From Acanthopleura granulata (taxonomy: Eukaryota; Mollusca; Polyplacophora; Chitonida; Chitonidae), in the NCBI GenBank assembly GCA_016165875.1, contig JABBOT010000001.1, forward strand, positions 47,470,625-47,534,624: a stretch of 64,000 nt of DNA. Direction: 5' to 3'. Numbering within the stretch: position 1 is the first letter of the stretch; every line of letters begins with the position of its first letter. The position numbers were made by a program, and so were the translations under genes. Of this stretch, positions 1-10,819 are shown piece by piece. A model generated the notes under the pieces. It was not told where the DNA came from, made no database searches, and saw only the letters and a program-made list of their open reading frames with translations.

Positions 1-1932
1 TGGCCTATTACAAGGTAAGACCTGTTATGTAAGAACTTCAACCCCATACCGGGGAAGCCCTTGCGTCATTCTACAGTAGATTTGTCACTGTGAGCTGGTT
101 GGCAAATGTCCTGAGCGCTATGGGAAGAATTTCCCATCTGTCTGCAAAGGGGTCCTTTTAGGGTTTCACAAGCTTCTGATGCTCTTGTCGAAATCACTTG
201 AGAAAGTAACAGTCTCGAGAGCTTGCGGAACCTTAAAATTTATGTGGTCACACTTTGATTTCTGCATTATCATTATTGCTGCAATAGTAAGTCCTGTGCA
301 GGTGAAACCACAAAGTTGAAAACAACCATGTGTAAACACTGAAATAAAGGGACACATTAATTGGAAAGCTTTAAACAGTGTCAAGCCAAGCATGAGATTA
401 GGATCCAAATGATGGACAACGCCTGTCTGTGTGTATATATACATATATATACAACGTATATATGCATTAGCAAAAACAAGCAAGAAGTATGTATCGATAA
501 AGTATCCCATCCAAAGTTTTACTTTTATAAATTGTTATATGACTAAGATACTGATGTTCAAAGTAAGAAAGAATGCACACATCGAGAAGAGGAATGCACC
601 GCCAAGTTTTCAATTACAACCAATCACAGAAGACCTATTTTTATGCCGTACCCGATACTGCGTTTGTTTCTGCTGTTTCGTCACTTGAGCCCTCTTTTGC
701 CTTGGTGTCATACAGAGTGAAGAGCGCATGGTGTGTGTCCCTCTTCTCTAACATGGCGTATCACCTGTAAGAATTTCAAGATAAAAGTTGATTTATGGAG
801 ATGCCACTGGCGTCAGAAAAAGAAGACGGCCGTGGCTGTTCATGCCTGCTGCAACAGATGGCTTCCTCATTTTGTCACATCACGCCATGCCAAAACCTCG
901 ACAAAAGATATTTTCCACTGGGTCAGTGCGACTGTCAACTCGGCCAAGTCAACTACTCATGCGGTAGATCTGTATTGAGAAACCGAACTAACTGGATCTA
1001 ATCGGGTAATATCTCATACAGTCAGTTCATAATTAATTGTACTTTTTTTTATTACATTTCAACATTAAATACAAGTTACTGGACATGGTAACAGCTCAGT
1101 AATTGCCAGGGTATTAAAGTAGAAAAACACCAATATTTCAGTGCAATATGGCGCGTTTCTCCGAGTGAAAAAATTACCACATAGCAACACTTCATTTCAT
1201 GTTTTGAACAAAACCAGTTCCATTTCGATGCGCTCACGTGTAATATTACAGGTTGTTTATGACTATCTTGTTCATTGTAAACTAGTTCATAATATGTCTG
1301 TTCTTTACACATTTGTGTATCTTTATACTGCTTATGACTTAAATCACTTGACTTGATTGATAGAGCTCTCTGATCAGTCAAGGTAGATTTAGAAAATGGA
1401 GTTTTTCCAGGCTTGTAGGAAGAAATGGTTTGCTCTGTGATCCTATAGGAAATATAAGTATAAAACTGTACATGCGTCTTTGTTTGTGTACTCAAGAATT
1501 CAATATGGTGGAGAACCTCAAAAGATGGCAGCGGTGAGCAATCATATTGATAACCATTGTCGTTTGAGCTGTTTTTGTGGATTGACGAATGTTGCCTCGG
1601 TACTGTGTGCAGAACCACCTTGTCAGATGCCAACCTCTCTGACATTTCCCCACGCCGCACGTGCACATGGGTGGTTGTGCTAAACTTTTCTAAATGCCGA
1701 ATTGTGCGACAGTTTCTGAATTTCGTGAAAATGCAATGCTATCGAGCCGGCGAGCTTTTCAAAACGCATATCGCCTAATAAACTTGGCTTCACTCCGCTA
1801 ACTGGTGTGAATGTGTTTGTCAGTCAGGCGACTATAGGTGACAGTTTTATTGCGCATGACCTTCGTCCATTCCATGCTTCCACCGTGTTTTTCACTCCCC
1901 GTCGACAGCCTACTCGATCTGTTATAAGCAAC
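1..1932. other. intergenic, no supported gene
   Basis: AT-rich sequence with no recognisable protein. The longest open frame is 196 codons on the minus strand (1076-1666). It has no recognisable domain, a biased low-complexity composition and no supporting splice or polyadenylation signals, so I do not call it a gene. A short TA-rich run lies at 435-465. Confidence 0.5.
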
Positions 1933-2450
1933 ATGTCAAAGTACATCAAAGTGGACATCACTAAGTTTGGTTGTCTCGGTCACGAGAATGCAGAGAAGTT
2001 TCTTCAAGAATTTCGTTCTTTTGCCACTCTTAATTCATTACCTGATGACAATCGACAAATCGCTGTTTTTCACCTGCATCCTCAAGGTCCCGCCTTTGGT
2101 TCAATTCTTTGCCAAGCGAAGGTAACTGTTGTGGTCCACCTTGGAGCAATTGCTTCGTCTCCGCTACACACATGGTGATGCTCAGAGTAATCCACAGTTA
2201 CTAGTTGAAGTTGAACTGTTTCACTAGTTCACATTAAAATCACATAAGCCATTAGATAAATATCACGGCATAATTCTTGAAAAGGGACGAAAACTGCAAA
2301 AAACTTGAAATAGACTTATTGGTGAAGTTTATTGAGGGCCTCCCATCCCAAGTGGCTTTCTTTGTTCGAGCCAGTGAGCCTTCAACGCATCTTGACGCTT
2401 TAACCAGGGCAAAGATGGGAGCAGCGTGCATTTATCGGCACAACCACTTC
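1933..2450 (+). pseudogene. Ty3/Gypsy-type retrotransposon gag fragment, broken
   Basis: Translations in different frames resemble the capsid-like Gag of animal Ty3/Gypsy LTR retrotransposons. From ATG 1933 there is a KFLQEFRSFATLNSLPDD-type block. After a frame change near 2100, a segment ending in LLVEVELF is followed by an in-frame stop near 2225. The block GLPSQVAFFVRASEP (about 2337-2381), followed by a DALTRAKMGAA stretch, is typical of the C-terminal half of these Gags. Gag normally packages element RNA. At least one frameshift and one stop make this copy dead. I saw no protease, reverse transcriptase or LTRs around it, so it is an isolated fragment. The family assignment is from recalled family pattern only. 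Confidence 0.6.
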
Positions 2451-3236
2451 TGGGACACGTGGGGATCTCAGATCCGCACTCACCCCAGCAATAAGACATC
2501 TGGACGCCTGTTTCGATCTCCCACCCTAATCAACAGCTCAAAATGGTTATTGGCGTCAAACGAGAGTTGCTCAATAAAACGTTATTGTTTTAATTCCTCT
2601 ATACATGAAACACGTTTTTAAGCCGTGGTTGCATGTGAACAAGAATTGGAAAATAATACAAAGGGCAATATTTTGTGGTGCATAAATGTTGAAGTTTTCC
2701 GCAATAATTCTCCTGATCATACAGCTTATCCAAGAAGACGCCAACGGGAAAAAAAACAACGAAAAAAACCAAAAAAACCAAAACAAAACAAAAAACAGAA
2801 ACAAAAAAAGCCAAAAAAAAACATGACCATTTATTTAAAAATAACATGTCTTCCGTTCAAAATTTTAATGCTTAGAAGTCAACTTTAGCGGGGAGCATCT
2901 TGGACTCGAAGAAATGAGGAAGCCTAAATTGCTAAAATTTGTGTAAAAACCATTTCGGACTGTGCATAGTATTAGTCTGTCCCATCAAATTACAAAATTG
3001 CGTCTTGGGACAAAGCTTTTTGCAACAGAACTTAAAATTACAATTCAGATGAATCTGGACTCCTTTTTTCTTGAAAGCGGGTAATCCGCGAACCTATACA
3101 CATCTCTCAATAAATTTTATGTTGACCCACCCCCAACTACCACCACCCCAATCTTTTCGTATCGCCATCCAAACTTTGCATCCTGTGGGAATGCACATCA
3201 TGCAGCTTACTGGTTCACAGATCACCCCTCTTTAAG

Positions 3237-3415
3237 TGCAGGAAAAACAAATCCCACGCCAGCACTCCACATTACAATATAATCACCCATGCACTCTAAC
3301 ACGGACACAGGACTTACTATAATCTCATCACCCCCTGCACTCTGACACGGATATAGGAAAAACGGATCTCACGCCAGCACTTCACACTACAATCTCATCA
3401 CCCCATTACACCATT
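3237..3415. repeat. partial tandem duplication, unit ~115 bp
   Basis: The block starting with AGGAAAAACAAATCCCACGC near 3240 recurs near 3355 with substitutions (AGGAAAAACGGATCTCACGC). The intervening TGCACTCT(A/G)ACACGGA also appears twice. Roughly 1.6 copies. No coding potential seen. Confidence 0.6.
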
Positions 3416-5604
3416 TCGCAAGAGAATGAGTCAGATGCAGGTTTAGCTACTTGCCAAGAGATCACCACGCAGGTAATTCTCCCTCTTAGTACTAGTTTTG
3501 TAAATGGAAAACTCGTGAAACTACTTCCCATCTTAAAGAAATGGGTCCAAAGCCGTGTGCTCTTTTGCTCTTTCTTGGATTACGTCACACTTCTGGGGGT
3601 ATGTGTGCGCAGAAAACACTTAGGTAATACACAAACACTGCAGCGTCACAGCAGAAAACGATGTGTTTCCCTGCGATTTGAACCCTTTTGTGTAGCCCGC
3701 CAGAGTTTCCCACTGACAAGAAACCAAATGGTTAAATTCCTGTAAATATGAAGGTGAACTGTTTGACAGCATAGCGTACTCAAAAGTTGTTCAAGCAAGA
3801 CATTGGGAGCTTCACAATGTCACAATGTTTCTTTTCCGCTTGGCTACAGAAGATCTGGATGACCTCTGGTATAGCTTATTGTACTCATTTCTTCATGTAT
3901 ACATATGATTTAAATCGCAAATTTGCAATCAAATCGTCCCACAGAAATAATATGGGAAGAAATACCTTTTCCTCCATCTATATATATTTCTGGTATTTAC
4001 TATTCGGGCGTCGCCATGCACAGACTCTGTGCTTGACAAGTTCTACAAATCTATAGATATACTTTTCAAACAGTTCGAATGACACAATCTTTATTGTGGG
4101 TGACAGTTTCTACATTAGGACAGCTCCACCTAGTTCTTTCATTCCAGACACCGACATATTCAGACGTTTTAAACTCACCCAGACGAGCATACTTGCTATA
4201 GTCAAAATATGAAATCGTAACCGTATTCCTTTAGGGCCGAAGTCGATATTACTTCTCGCCAAAAGTTCTACCAGTATCAATGGTCCTTAGTAATGCTTAG
4301 GTTAACCATATTCCAATTTTGTCGTCATGGAGCAATACATTTAACTCTTAAATTCACTTCCTGGCAAAATTATATAATGATCGGAAATCATGTATGAAGT
4401 GGATCATGGTTTTACATTTACCCATCTTGTTAATATGGCGAATACAGCCAAAGTGCGATAACAACAGGCTATGTTCTCATGAATGAAGCATCACAATGTC
4501 AAGGATTCTCTTTGGCTTCGCTTCTGTGGTACCCTTCACGGAACTGAACACAGCAGGTAGTTGAACCCAGTTACAGCTGGGTTAGTCTTCCAGATTTTGC
4601 TACTGGCCCTAATTGTAAAGATTATAACCTGGTTACACGGGGGAGCGTCGGAGAAACGTGATAATAACTTTAAACCCATCAAAAACAACAGATTTATTGC
4701 CCTATCCGTTCTCCAGTCGAATGCCCCGTAGGGCTCAGAGGGTGGCCGGGCTATGTAACCTGGGAATTCGTCTCTAAACAATATCATTTTCGAGAGTGAT
4801 TCCAGCTACACAGAGGCAGACACTCTGCCGTATCAACCTGAACCCACAGTGCATCCTCTGATTTATGACACTAACATCTCTTACTACACCAGAGTTACCA
4901 GAGTTTTCAGACTGCCCTGGCAATACGCACTGGTGAGCTATAGCTTTGTCCTGTGCTACACTACATATTTCATGTGTATAAATCTTAAAATTTAATATTT
5001 ATTTATTTTGAGTCGATTAGTAGCCAAATCTTTCGAGTTCAGCTGTGTCCTTTCCTAGCTTTCAACTGTAACATGGATAGAGCTGATTCCACTGCTTTGG
5101 TGGGTACAAAATCCTTCCGCCTTGTACCGTAAATCCACGCCTTCATGAAGGTCAAATCGCCTGGAAAGTTGAAAAAACTAAATCCTGAGTTCTTCGACGG
5201 ACTGGTCTTAACAACAGCACGGAGAACAGCAAACTATTTCGTAGAGAAATTCGATTTGCTTGTTATCACTCTTGTAGCTTTTATAACACTGAGCTGAATG
5301 GCGAAGCCCTGACAGCTGGTAAAGGTTCGACTTGTATGACGTAATACACTGTACCACGAAGACTACCGAGTGTTGGAGGAAAAAATGGATAAAACCAGCC
5401 TCATTATGTAGTAATTTTAAGTGCTATGTTACTCAGATTAATGTACACTTTTAAAATATTTTTTAATCTCAATATAACGCTGTATACAGGGGTGGCAAAT
5501 TATGAGTAAATACTAAATCTGGACACTAATCCTGAATTAACCAGGTCTTCCAGTAAAATTTGTCAACAAATAGTTTCAGTGATACTGTAATCTTTTTGCG
5601 ACTG

Positions 5605-5706
5605 GTTTTGTTGCACATGTTTTGTTGCACATGTTTTGTGGCACATGTTTTGTGGCACATGTTTTGTGGCACATGTTTTGTTGCACATGTTTTGTGGCAC
5701 ATGTTT
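5605..5706. repeat. 15-bp minisatellite, ~7 copies
   Basis: The unit GCACATGTTTTGT(G/T)G is repeated about seven times with only G/T variation at one position. Because 15 is divisible by three, both strands stay open through the array and yield periodic five-residue peptides. This explains the small overlapping open frames here, which are not genes. Confidence 0.85.
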
Positions 5707-8700
5707 GCCGAGTCGAAGACACTTCTACATAACCCCTACGAAAAGTCTCAAATGTTCGGCTCAATGTTGCTTTGAATTTTATGGACAGGCATATTGTTAC
5801 GAAGACAACTTTGTTAGGGGAGGTTGTTGTTATTGTCTGATTTATTCAGTCAAGATCATACACACTTTTTGTATGTACAATATGTTACCTAGGATCAGTT
5901 TGCTGAACATATTATCTGTCATCATAGTGTCATGCAAAGTGGACTCGAGATCTAATTCTTATGCATTGCACACTCATATCTGTCACTATTTATGTGAAGA
6001 ATTAATTTCCTTCGCATGTTGTTGTTCAAACAAAAGCAGATTGTATTCGGCAGAACAAAGACGGATGTTAAGACAAATTTGTCGGACTATGCACTACAAA
6101 TTTTAGAAATACATAAGCAGATTAGAATTAAACGGAGAATTAAAGTTCGAGGATATCAGATATTGGTCATTGCCTCTTGACTGTAAACAAACCAAAGAAT
6201 ACACAAAATGTTTATGTAATCATGCACCCTTAAACAGGGTGAAGGTCGACTTGTGATTGTAAGCAACAGGGACCAATTCGACGCAGTCGACCTACGCCTT
6301 TTCTTTTGTCGAAAAGTTTGCTGAAACCTTGCGGTCGTGAGCAACTAGCGGCGTCAGATCACATTCAGTTTCGATGCGTGTAGGTCGAATACGACTGGTG
6401 ACAACAGAGAGCAGATACCCAGCAACGTGAGTGTCATATGACCTGTTATTGATGGCGTGTACACGGTGCGTGGATGTAGCCGATATGTCTTCATGCCGTT
6501 GTCTGACAAATTTGACCACTAATGAACTTTTTTTCTCCTTTTAATTCTGTATATAGCCTTTCCATCTATTTTACCATCGATAATACGTCAGCTGATGTCA
6601 TATAGAACCGATTTATACAAGGTGCATGTAGATTTAAAATCTGCGCTGTGCCAACTTACAGATATTTACGCCTGTATTATTTTTCGATGGACTATATATA
6701 ATTCCAGTATATCGCTTTCCAGGTTTTCCTAGAGACACTGCCATTTTTTCTTCGGTAGCTCTCTATACATTACGATTAGAAAATGCCCTGCAAGAGATGT
6801 CATGCAAGGACGGATTCAGCCTCCACATATGAACGAGTTTATTTTCAGCCTCATCGGTCCACTCGGTGGTCGCCATTTTTACAGTGTAATTCATGCATGT
6901 GGCGCACCACGTGGTGCATCAATGGAGGCAACTGTGACCAACTGGACGCAAGCACGCGTAGATCGACGGAGTACAACTGGATGCTGCAAGTTGCAGAAAA
7001 GTAGAACATGTGAGTCATCAGTTGTCGGCGATCGCAAGCGCGTGTAGAACGGCTAAAACCCGCGTCCGAACGTATGCTCCTAGTTGCTTCCAGTAGCTCT
7101 CAGTTGCTCCCAGTCCCAAGGCCAACCTACTCCAGGCTTAAACCTACAGATAATTCCGCATAGTTTTTCATAGTTGAAAGCACTTATGAAATATACGAGA
7201 CGTGTCATGTCAACGTGAAAAAAGCGAAGTTTATTACACAAATAAATCATACAAATACGAATTGAAGAACAGAATTTAATTGTGTGACCGCTGGTCTGCC
7301 GATTACATGCAGTTGAAACGGACACTCTGACTGGTCACGAAAGTTCCTCTTCATTGATCGAAATATGCTTCATGCTTTTGAAGTGAGCTAGAATTACTCA
7401 TCAACGATGTCAGACTCAATCCTGAAGAGATAAAGGATTATATAGCCTCTGGAATATAGAGAATACCGTGAGTTTATGTCCTGAACTCCAATATGTAGGC
7501 GTGGATGATGGTCGGATCCCACGCAAATCACGCACCAAAATTGGTCCCGTGGTCGGCGTTTAGGATGTGAGACATTTCTCACGTTCCTACCATCCACATC
7601 CGTGTTTAGAATCGTGCCGAAATGGAAAACGTCTTTTCTGTATAATGCATAAGATTAAATGTGTTTTTCTGGCAACATGCATGACAGAATATTTAGAATT
7701 TTAATAATTAATGAACAAATGTTTTGAACTTTCTTTTAATACCATGTATTACTGATTTGCTGCTTCTTCCTTTAAAGGTGATTGCAAATACAGTGAATAC
7801 CGAATCATTTGAAAATTTTGAAATATGAAAATAATATAAATGTAGGCGTTTGAAAACAGGGTACCTAATATAGTACACATGAACGAATGGTATATACGTG
7901 TACTAGTGTATGTAATGTAGTGTATGTAATAATGCATTAAACATATATACAGGGCGAGTTGTAAAATATTAAATAATGTAAGGTGTGTGCTATGACAATG
8001 GAATAATACTGCAGTAAGTTATGAATATGACCTTTAACCAGACTACCAATTAAAAATGCATCGTATTCTAATTGTCCCTATCCTTTGAAAGTTCTCAGAT
8101 GTGAACGCAAAGTAAATACATATTACATAAAATTTTCATAAACATATTTAAATAAATACATTCATAATATTACCAAAACACATTGTCAGAACTTTCTAGC
8201 CTAACCTCCTGAATTTTCCGTTTCAAGATAAAGTTGCTTTCACTACTTGTGTGTTACTGCCAGTCCTTAATATGCACTCATCCGATCAATCTACTGCTGA
8301 CCTCCAATCAAATCCATATGACGGACTATCGCATACACATGTGAAAATCCTATAATTCCACTGGCATCACAAGTGCGTGTTTTCAGACACTGAACTGTAA
8401 TTGTTGGACCTTCAAACTCGTTCACTTCTGACACGGTATTACCGGAAGAGGTCTTCAGCCAGACAATCCGTCTATACATATATTTCAGTCTGTTGATAAA
8501 AGACGGATTTCGTATATGGTCTTATCTCAAAATACGGCGAAACACCAGTACAAACTGTAATACACGTAGTTATGTATACGATACACTTACTTTCAAGAGT
8601 AAGTATTCTGAGCTTGCAAAACACAAAAGCATTGAAAATAATCAGCTGCCAAAAGATTATTTCAGTTATCTTTCAAGGTATGGATTTCTTGGAATATACA

Positions 8701-8759
8701 TTTTGTCGAGATTAAACAATAAAATAACATGTCACTGTAAGTAACATGTTCGTTAAAAT

Positions 8760-8779
8760 GTTTTTATTGACTGTTGCAG
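8760..8779 (+). promoter_or_regulatory. candidate 3' splice site before tryptophanase ATG
   Basis: A pyrimidine-rich run (TTTTTATTGACTGTTGCAG) ends in AG at 8778-8779, twelve bases before the ATG at 8792. This is the form of a metazoan 3' splice site and suggests a 5'UTR exon further upstream. The nearest GT (CACT/GTAAGT at about 8737) would give an intron of only ~43 bp, so the true donor is probably farther away. Confidence 0.55.
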
Positions 8780-8791
8780 TTTGACAACGTT

Positions 8792-10201
8792 ATGGAACCC
8801 TTCAAAATCAAATCCGTAGAACCTCTTCCCCAGAATACTCGAGCTGAACGACTGAAGATATTGAAACATGCCGGCTACAACCCTTTCCTGATTCCCGCCA
8901 ATCATGTGATCATTGATCTGTTGACCGATTCCGGAACTGGAGCTATGAGCGCCAACCAGTGGGCGGCCATGATGCAAGGCGACGAAAGCTACGCAGGCGC
9001 GAGAAGTTTTGAACAGTTCAGGGACACGATTCGTACCATCACCGGCTTTAATTACGTCCTTCCAGTTCATCAGGGACGAGCGGGTGAGAGGGTGGTCTGT
9101 CAAGTGATCTGTGACAAAGATCATCTGGTTCTAAGTAATACCATGTTTGACACGACACGTGCTCACGTGGAGAACACGGGCGCAATCGGTATCGACATGC
9201 CGGTGGAGTTCACGAAAAATGCTCCATTCGGTGGCGATTTGGACATCGTCAAACTGAAGAAATACCTGAAGAGCAACCAGAACAAGGTGTCCCTAGTGAT
9301 TCTCACTGTGACCAACAACATGGGCGGCGGTCAGCCGGTCAGTATGCAGAATATCAGAGAGGTTTCTGAAATCTGCCGAGAACATAACGTGAAGGTGTAC
9401 ATAGACGCCTGCAGATTTGCCGAGAATAGCTGGTTCATCAAAACACAGGAAACAGGCTACAGCGAGAAGTCTCCAATGGAAATCGCCAAAGAGATGTTCT
9501 CGTTCTTCGATGGCTGCGTCATGTCTGCCAAGAAAGACGCCATATGTAACAGCGGAGGGTTCATCGCGACCAACGACCAGGCCATGTACACACAATTCTC
9601 CCACGAGGTGATTCTGAACGAAGGGTTCATTACTTACGGTGGGCTAACAGGCAGGGACATGGAAGCCGTGGCCGTCGGTCTAATGGAGGCTCTAGACGAA
9701 AACTATCTCCGACACAGAATAGAGTCCATCAGGGCGTTTGGGGACATGCTCAGACAAAATGGCGTCGCTATTTTGGAGCCTGTCGGTGGGCATGCGGTAT
9801 ACTTGGACGCCGCCAAAATATGTTCTCACATTAAGTTTAAAGAGTTTCCGGGATGGGCCCTGAACTGCGTCCTGTATTTGGAAGGTGGTATCCGAGCCTG
9901 CGCCCTCGGAAACGTTATGAACGGAGTGTTTCCAGACGGCACAGAGCGTCTTTGGCCGAAGGAGCTTGTGAGACTGGCTGTTCCAAGACGAACCTATACC
10001 ATGTCCCATTTCAAGTACGTGGCGGATGTCATCGGACGAATTGCGACCAACGGCCATCTTGTGTCGCCCATGAAAATCGTCCAATCTCCATACGTTCTGC
10101 GTCATTTTACAGCCATTCTGTCTCCCATCAATGATTATTTGTTCGAGATGGAAAAGAACGACACAAAAGCTGGGCCAATCAATAGGCATCATGTGCAATA
10201 A
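8792..10201 (+). CDS. tryptophanase (tryptophan indole-lyase), intronless coding exon
   Basis: Predicted 469-residue PLP-dependent beta-eliminating lyase that would convert L-tryptophan to indole, pyruvate and ammonia. It aligns end to end with bacterial TnaA (471 aa). Visible features are LLTDSGTGAMS near residue 43, HQGR (93-96), FDTT with Asp120, the DACRFAEN loop (Asp205, Arg208) and SAKKDA with Lys248 as the expected Schiff-base lysine. Further on are YGGLTGRDMEA, EPVGGHAVYLDA, VRLAVPRRTYT and C-terminal RHFTA (His438). FDTT and RHFTA match tryptophanase; tyrosine phenol-lyase has FTTT and RFF, and its MERG is here CALG. The start is the first ATG after the splice-like AG; the open frame runs 18 bp further upstream only through that AG. 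About 18 residues extend past the usual C-terminus. The exon looks richer in GC than its flanks. The gene stands alone among animal repeats, which suggests ancient horizontal transfer; activity is inferred. Confidence 0.93.
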   Translation: MEPFKIKSVEPLPQNTRAERLKILKHAGYNPFLIPANHVIIDLLTDSGTGAMSANQWAAMMQGDESYAGARSFEQFRDTIRTITGFNYVLPVHQGRAGERVVCQVICDKDHLVLSNTMFDTTRAHVENTGAIGIDMPVEFTKNAPFGGDLDIVKLKKYLKSNQNKVSLVILTVTNNMGGGQPVSMQNIREVSEICREHNVKVYIDACRFAENSWFIKTQETGYSEKSPMEIAKEMFSFFDGCVMSAKKDAICNSGGFIATNDQAMYTQFSHEVILNEGFITYGGLTGRDMEAVAVGLMEALDENYLRHRIESIRAFGDMLRQNGVAILEPVGGHAVYLDAAKICSHIKFKEFPGWALNCVLYLEGGIRACALGNVMNGVFPDGTERLWPKELVRLAVPRRTYTMSHFKYVADVIGRIATNGHLVSPMKIVQSPYVLRHFTAILSPINDYLFEMEKNDTKAGPINRHHVQ

Positions 10202-10793
10202 TGTGAAGATCTGAGCAATACCTCAGCTGATGGTTTGCTAGAAATAACAATGTACTTATCGTGTGTGAGCCAATGGTATAGGATTATTGTGCAGACAAGG
10301 AACGCTTCAGAGGGTTTTAAGAATGACTTATCCCATTGATAAATATGTTTAAAGACAGTCTGTCAGAATATATCAACGCTGGCTTATGCTGAACTATAAT
10401 TTCAAGACTGCCTAATGTGCTCACTCCACACTGAGGGTGAATGGCGGATAGGAGTTAGTGGTGTACGTATTTGATAATCTACGGTACTTTCACTGAAGTT
10501 ACGGTGATTAAAATTTCCCGCTAAGGCTGGCTGACGAATCTACCTCTACCAATAGTCTCTCTTTTTCTGAGCATAGTTAAAGAATGGGGAATGTGTGTGT
10601 TCAAGTTTCGTCATTTGATCAAGACATTTGTGAAGTACAAGCATTTTTATTCTTAATGACTACGGGTATTCATGTTATTACCATTATTTGAAGTCCTGAT
10701 TTATTCTCGCACCATAAAATATAAAGGATAGGCAATTTGAATACGTTTTTTAATGTTTTACGAGGAATGGAATGTATTGATCATGTAGATGTT

Positions 10794-10799
10794 AATAAA
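10794..10799 (+). terminator. polyadenylation signal of the tryptophanase gene
   Basis: Canonical AATAAA about 593 bp after the stop codon, followed by a T/G-rich stretch. It is the first full AATAAA downstream in the same orientation and would give a ~0.6-kb 3'UTR. Confidence 0.55.
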
Positions 10800-10819
10800 T
10801 CTGTCATAGTGTAAGATGT

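Larger units (their letters stand above)
2451..8759. other. long stretch without a supported gene
   Basis: Contains an A-rich low-complexity run (2745-2825), a 1.6-copy ~115-bp tandem duplication (about 3237-3415) and the 15-bp repeat listed separately. Open frames of 60-90 codons (for example 4536-4787 minus, 6292-6519 minus, 6802-7047 plus) have no recognisable domains or paired splice sites. The 6.2-7.1 kb part is less AT-rich than its surroundings and may be an old mobile element, but I could not identify ends. Confidence 0.45.

Noticed and set aside
1076..1666. 196-codon minus-strand open frame
   Set aside because: No domain or family resemblance, composition looks like random AT-rich translation, no splice or poly-A context.
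4536..4787. 83-codon minus-strand open frame
   Set aside because: No homology recognised and no gene context.
8792..10201. Bacterial contamination as explanation for the tryptophanase
   Set aside because: No neighbouring bacterial genes, animal-type repeats and splice signals on both sides, and a eukaryotic poly-A signal; still worth confirming with read coverage.
8792..10201. Annotation as tyrosine phenol-lyase
   Set aside because: FDTT and RHFTA motifs are of tryptophanase type and the MERG motif is absent.
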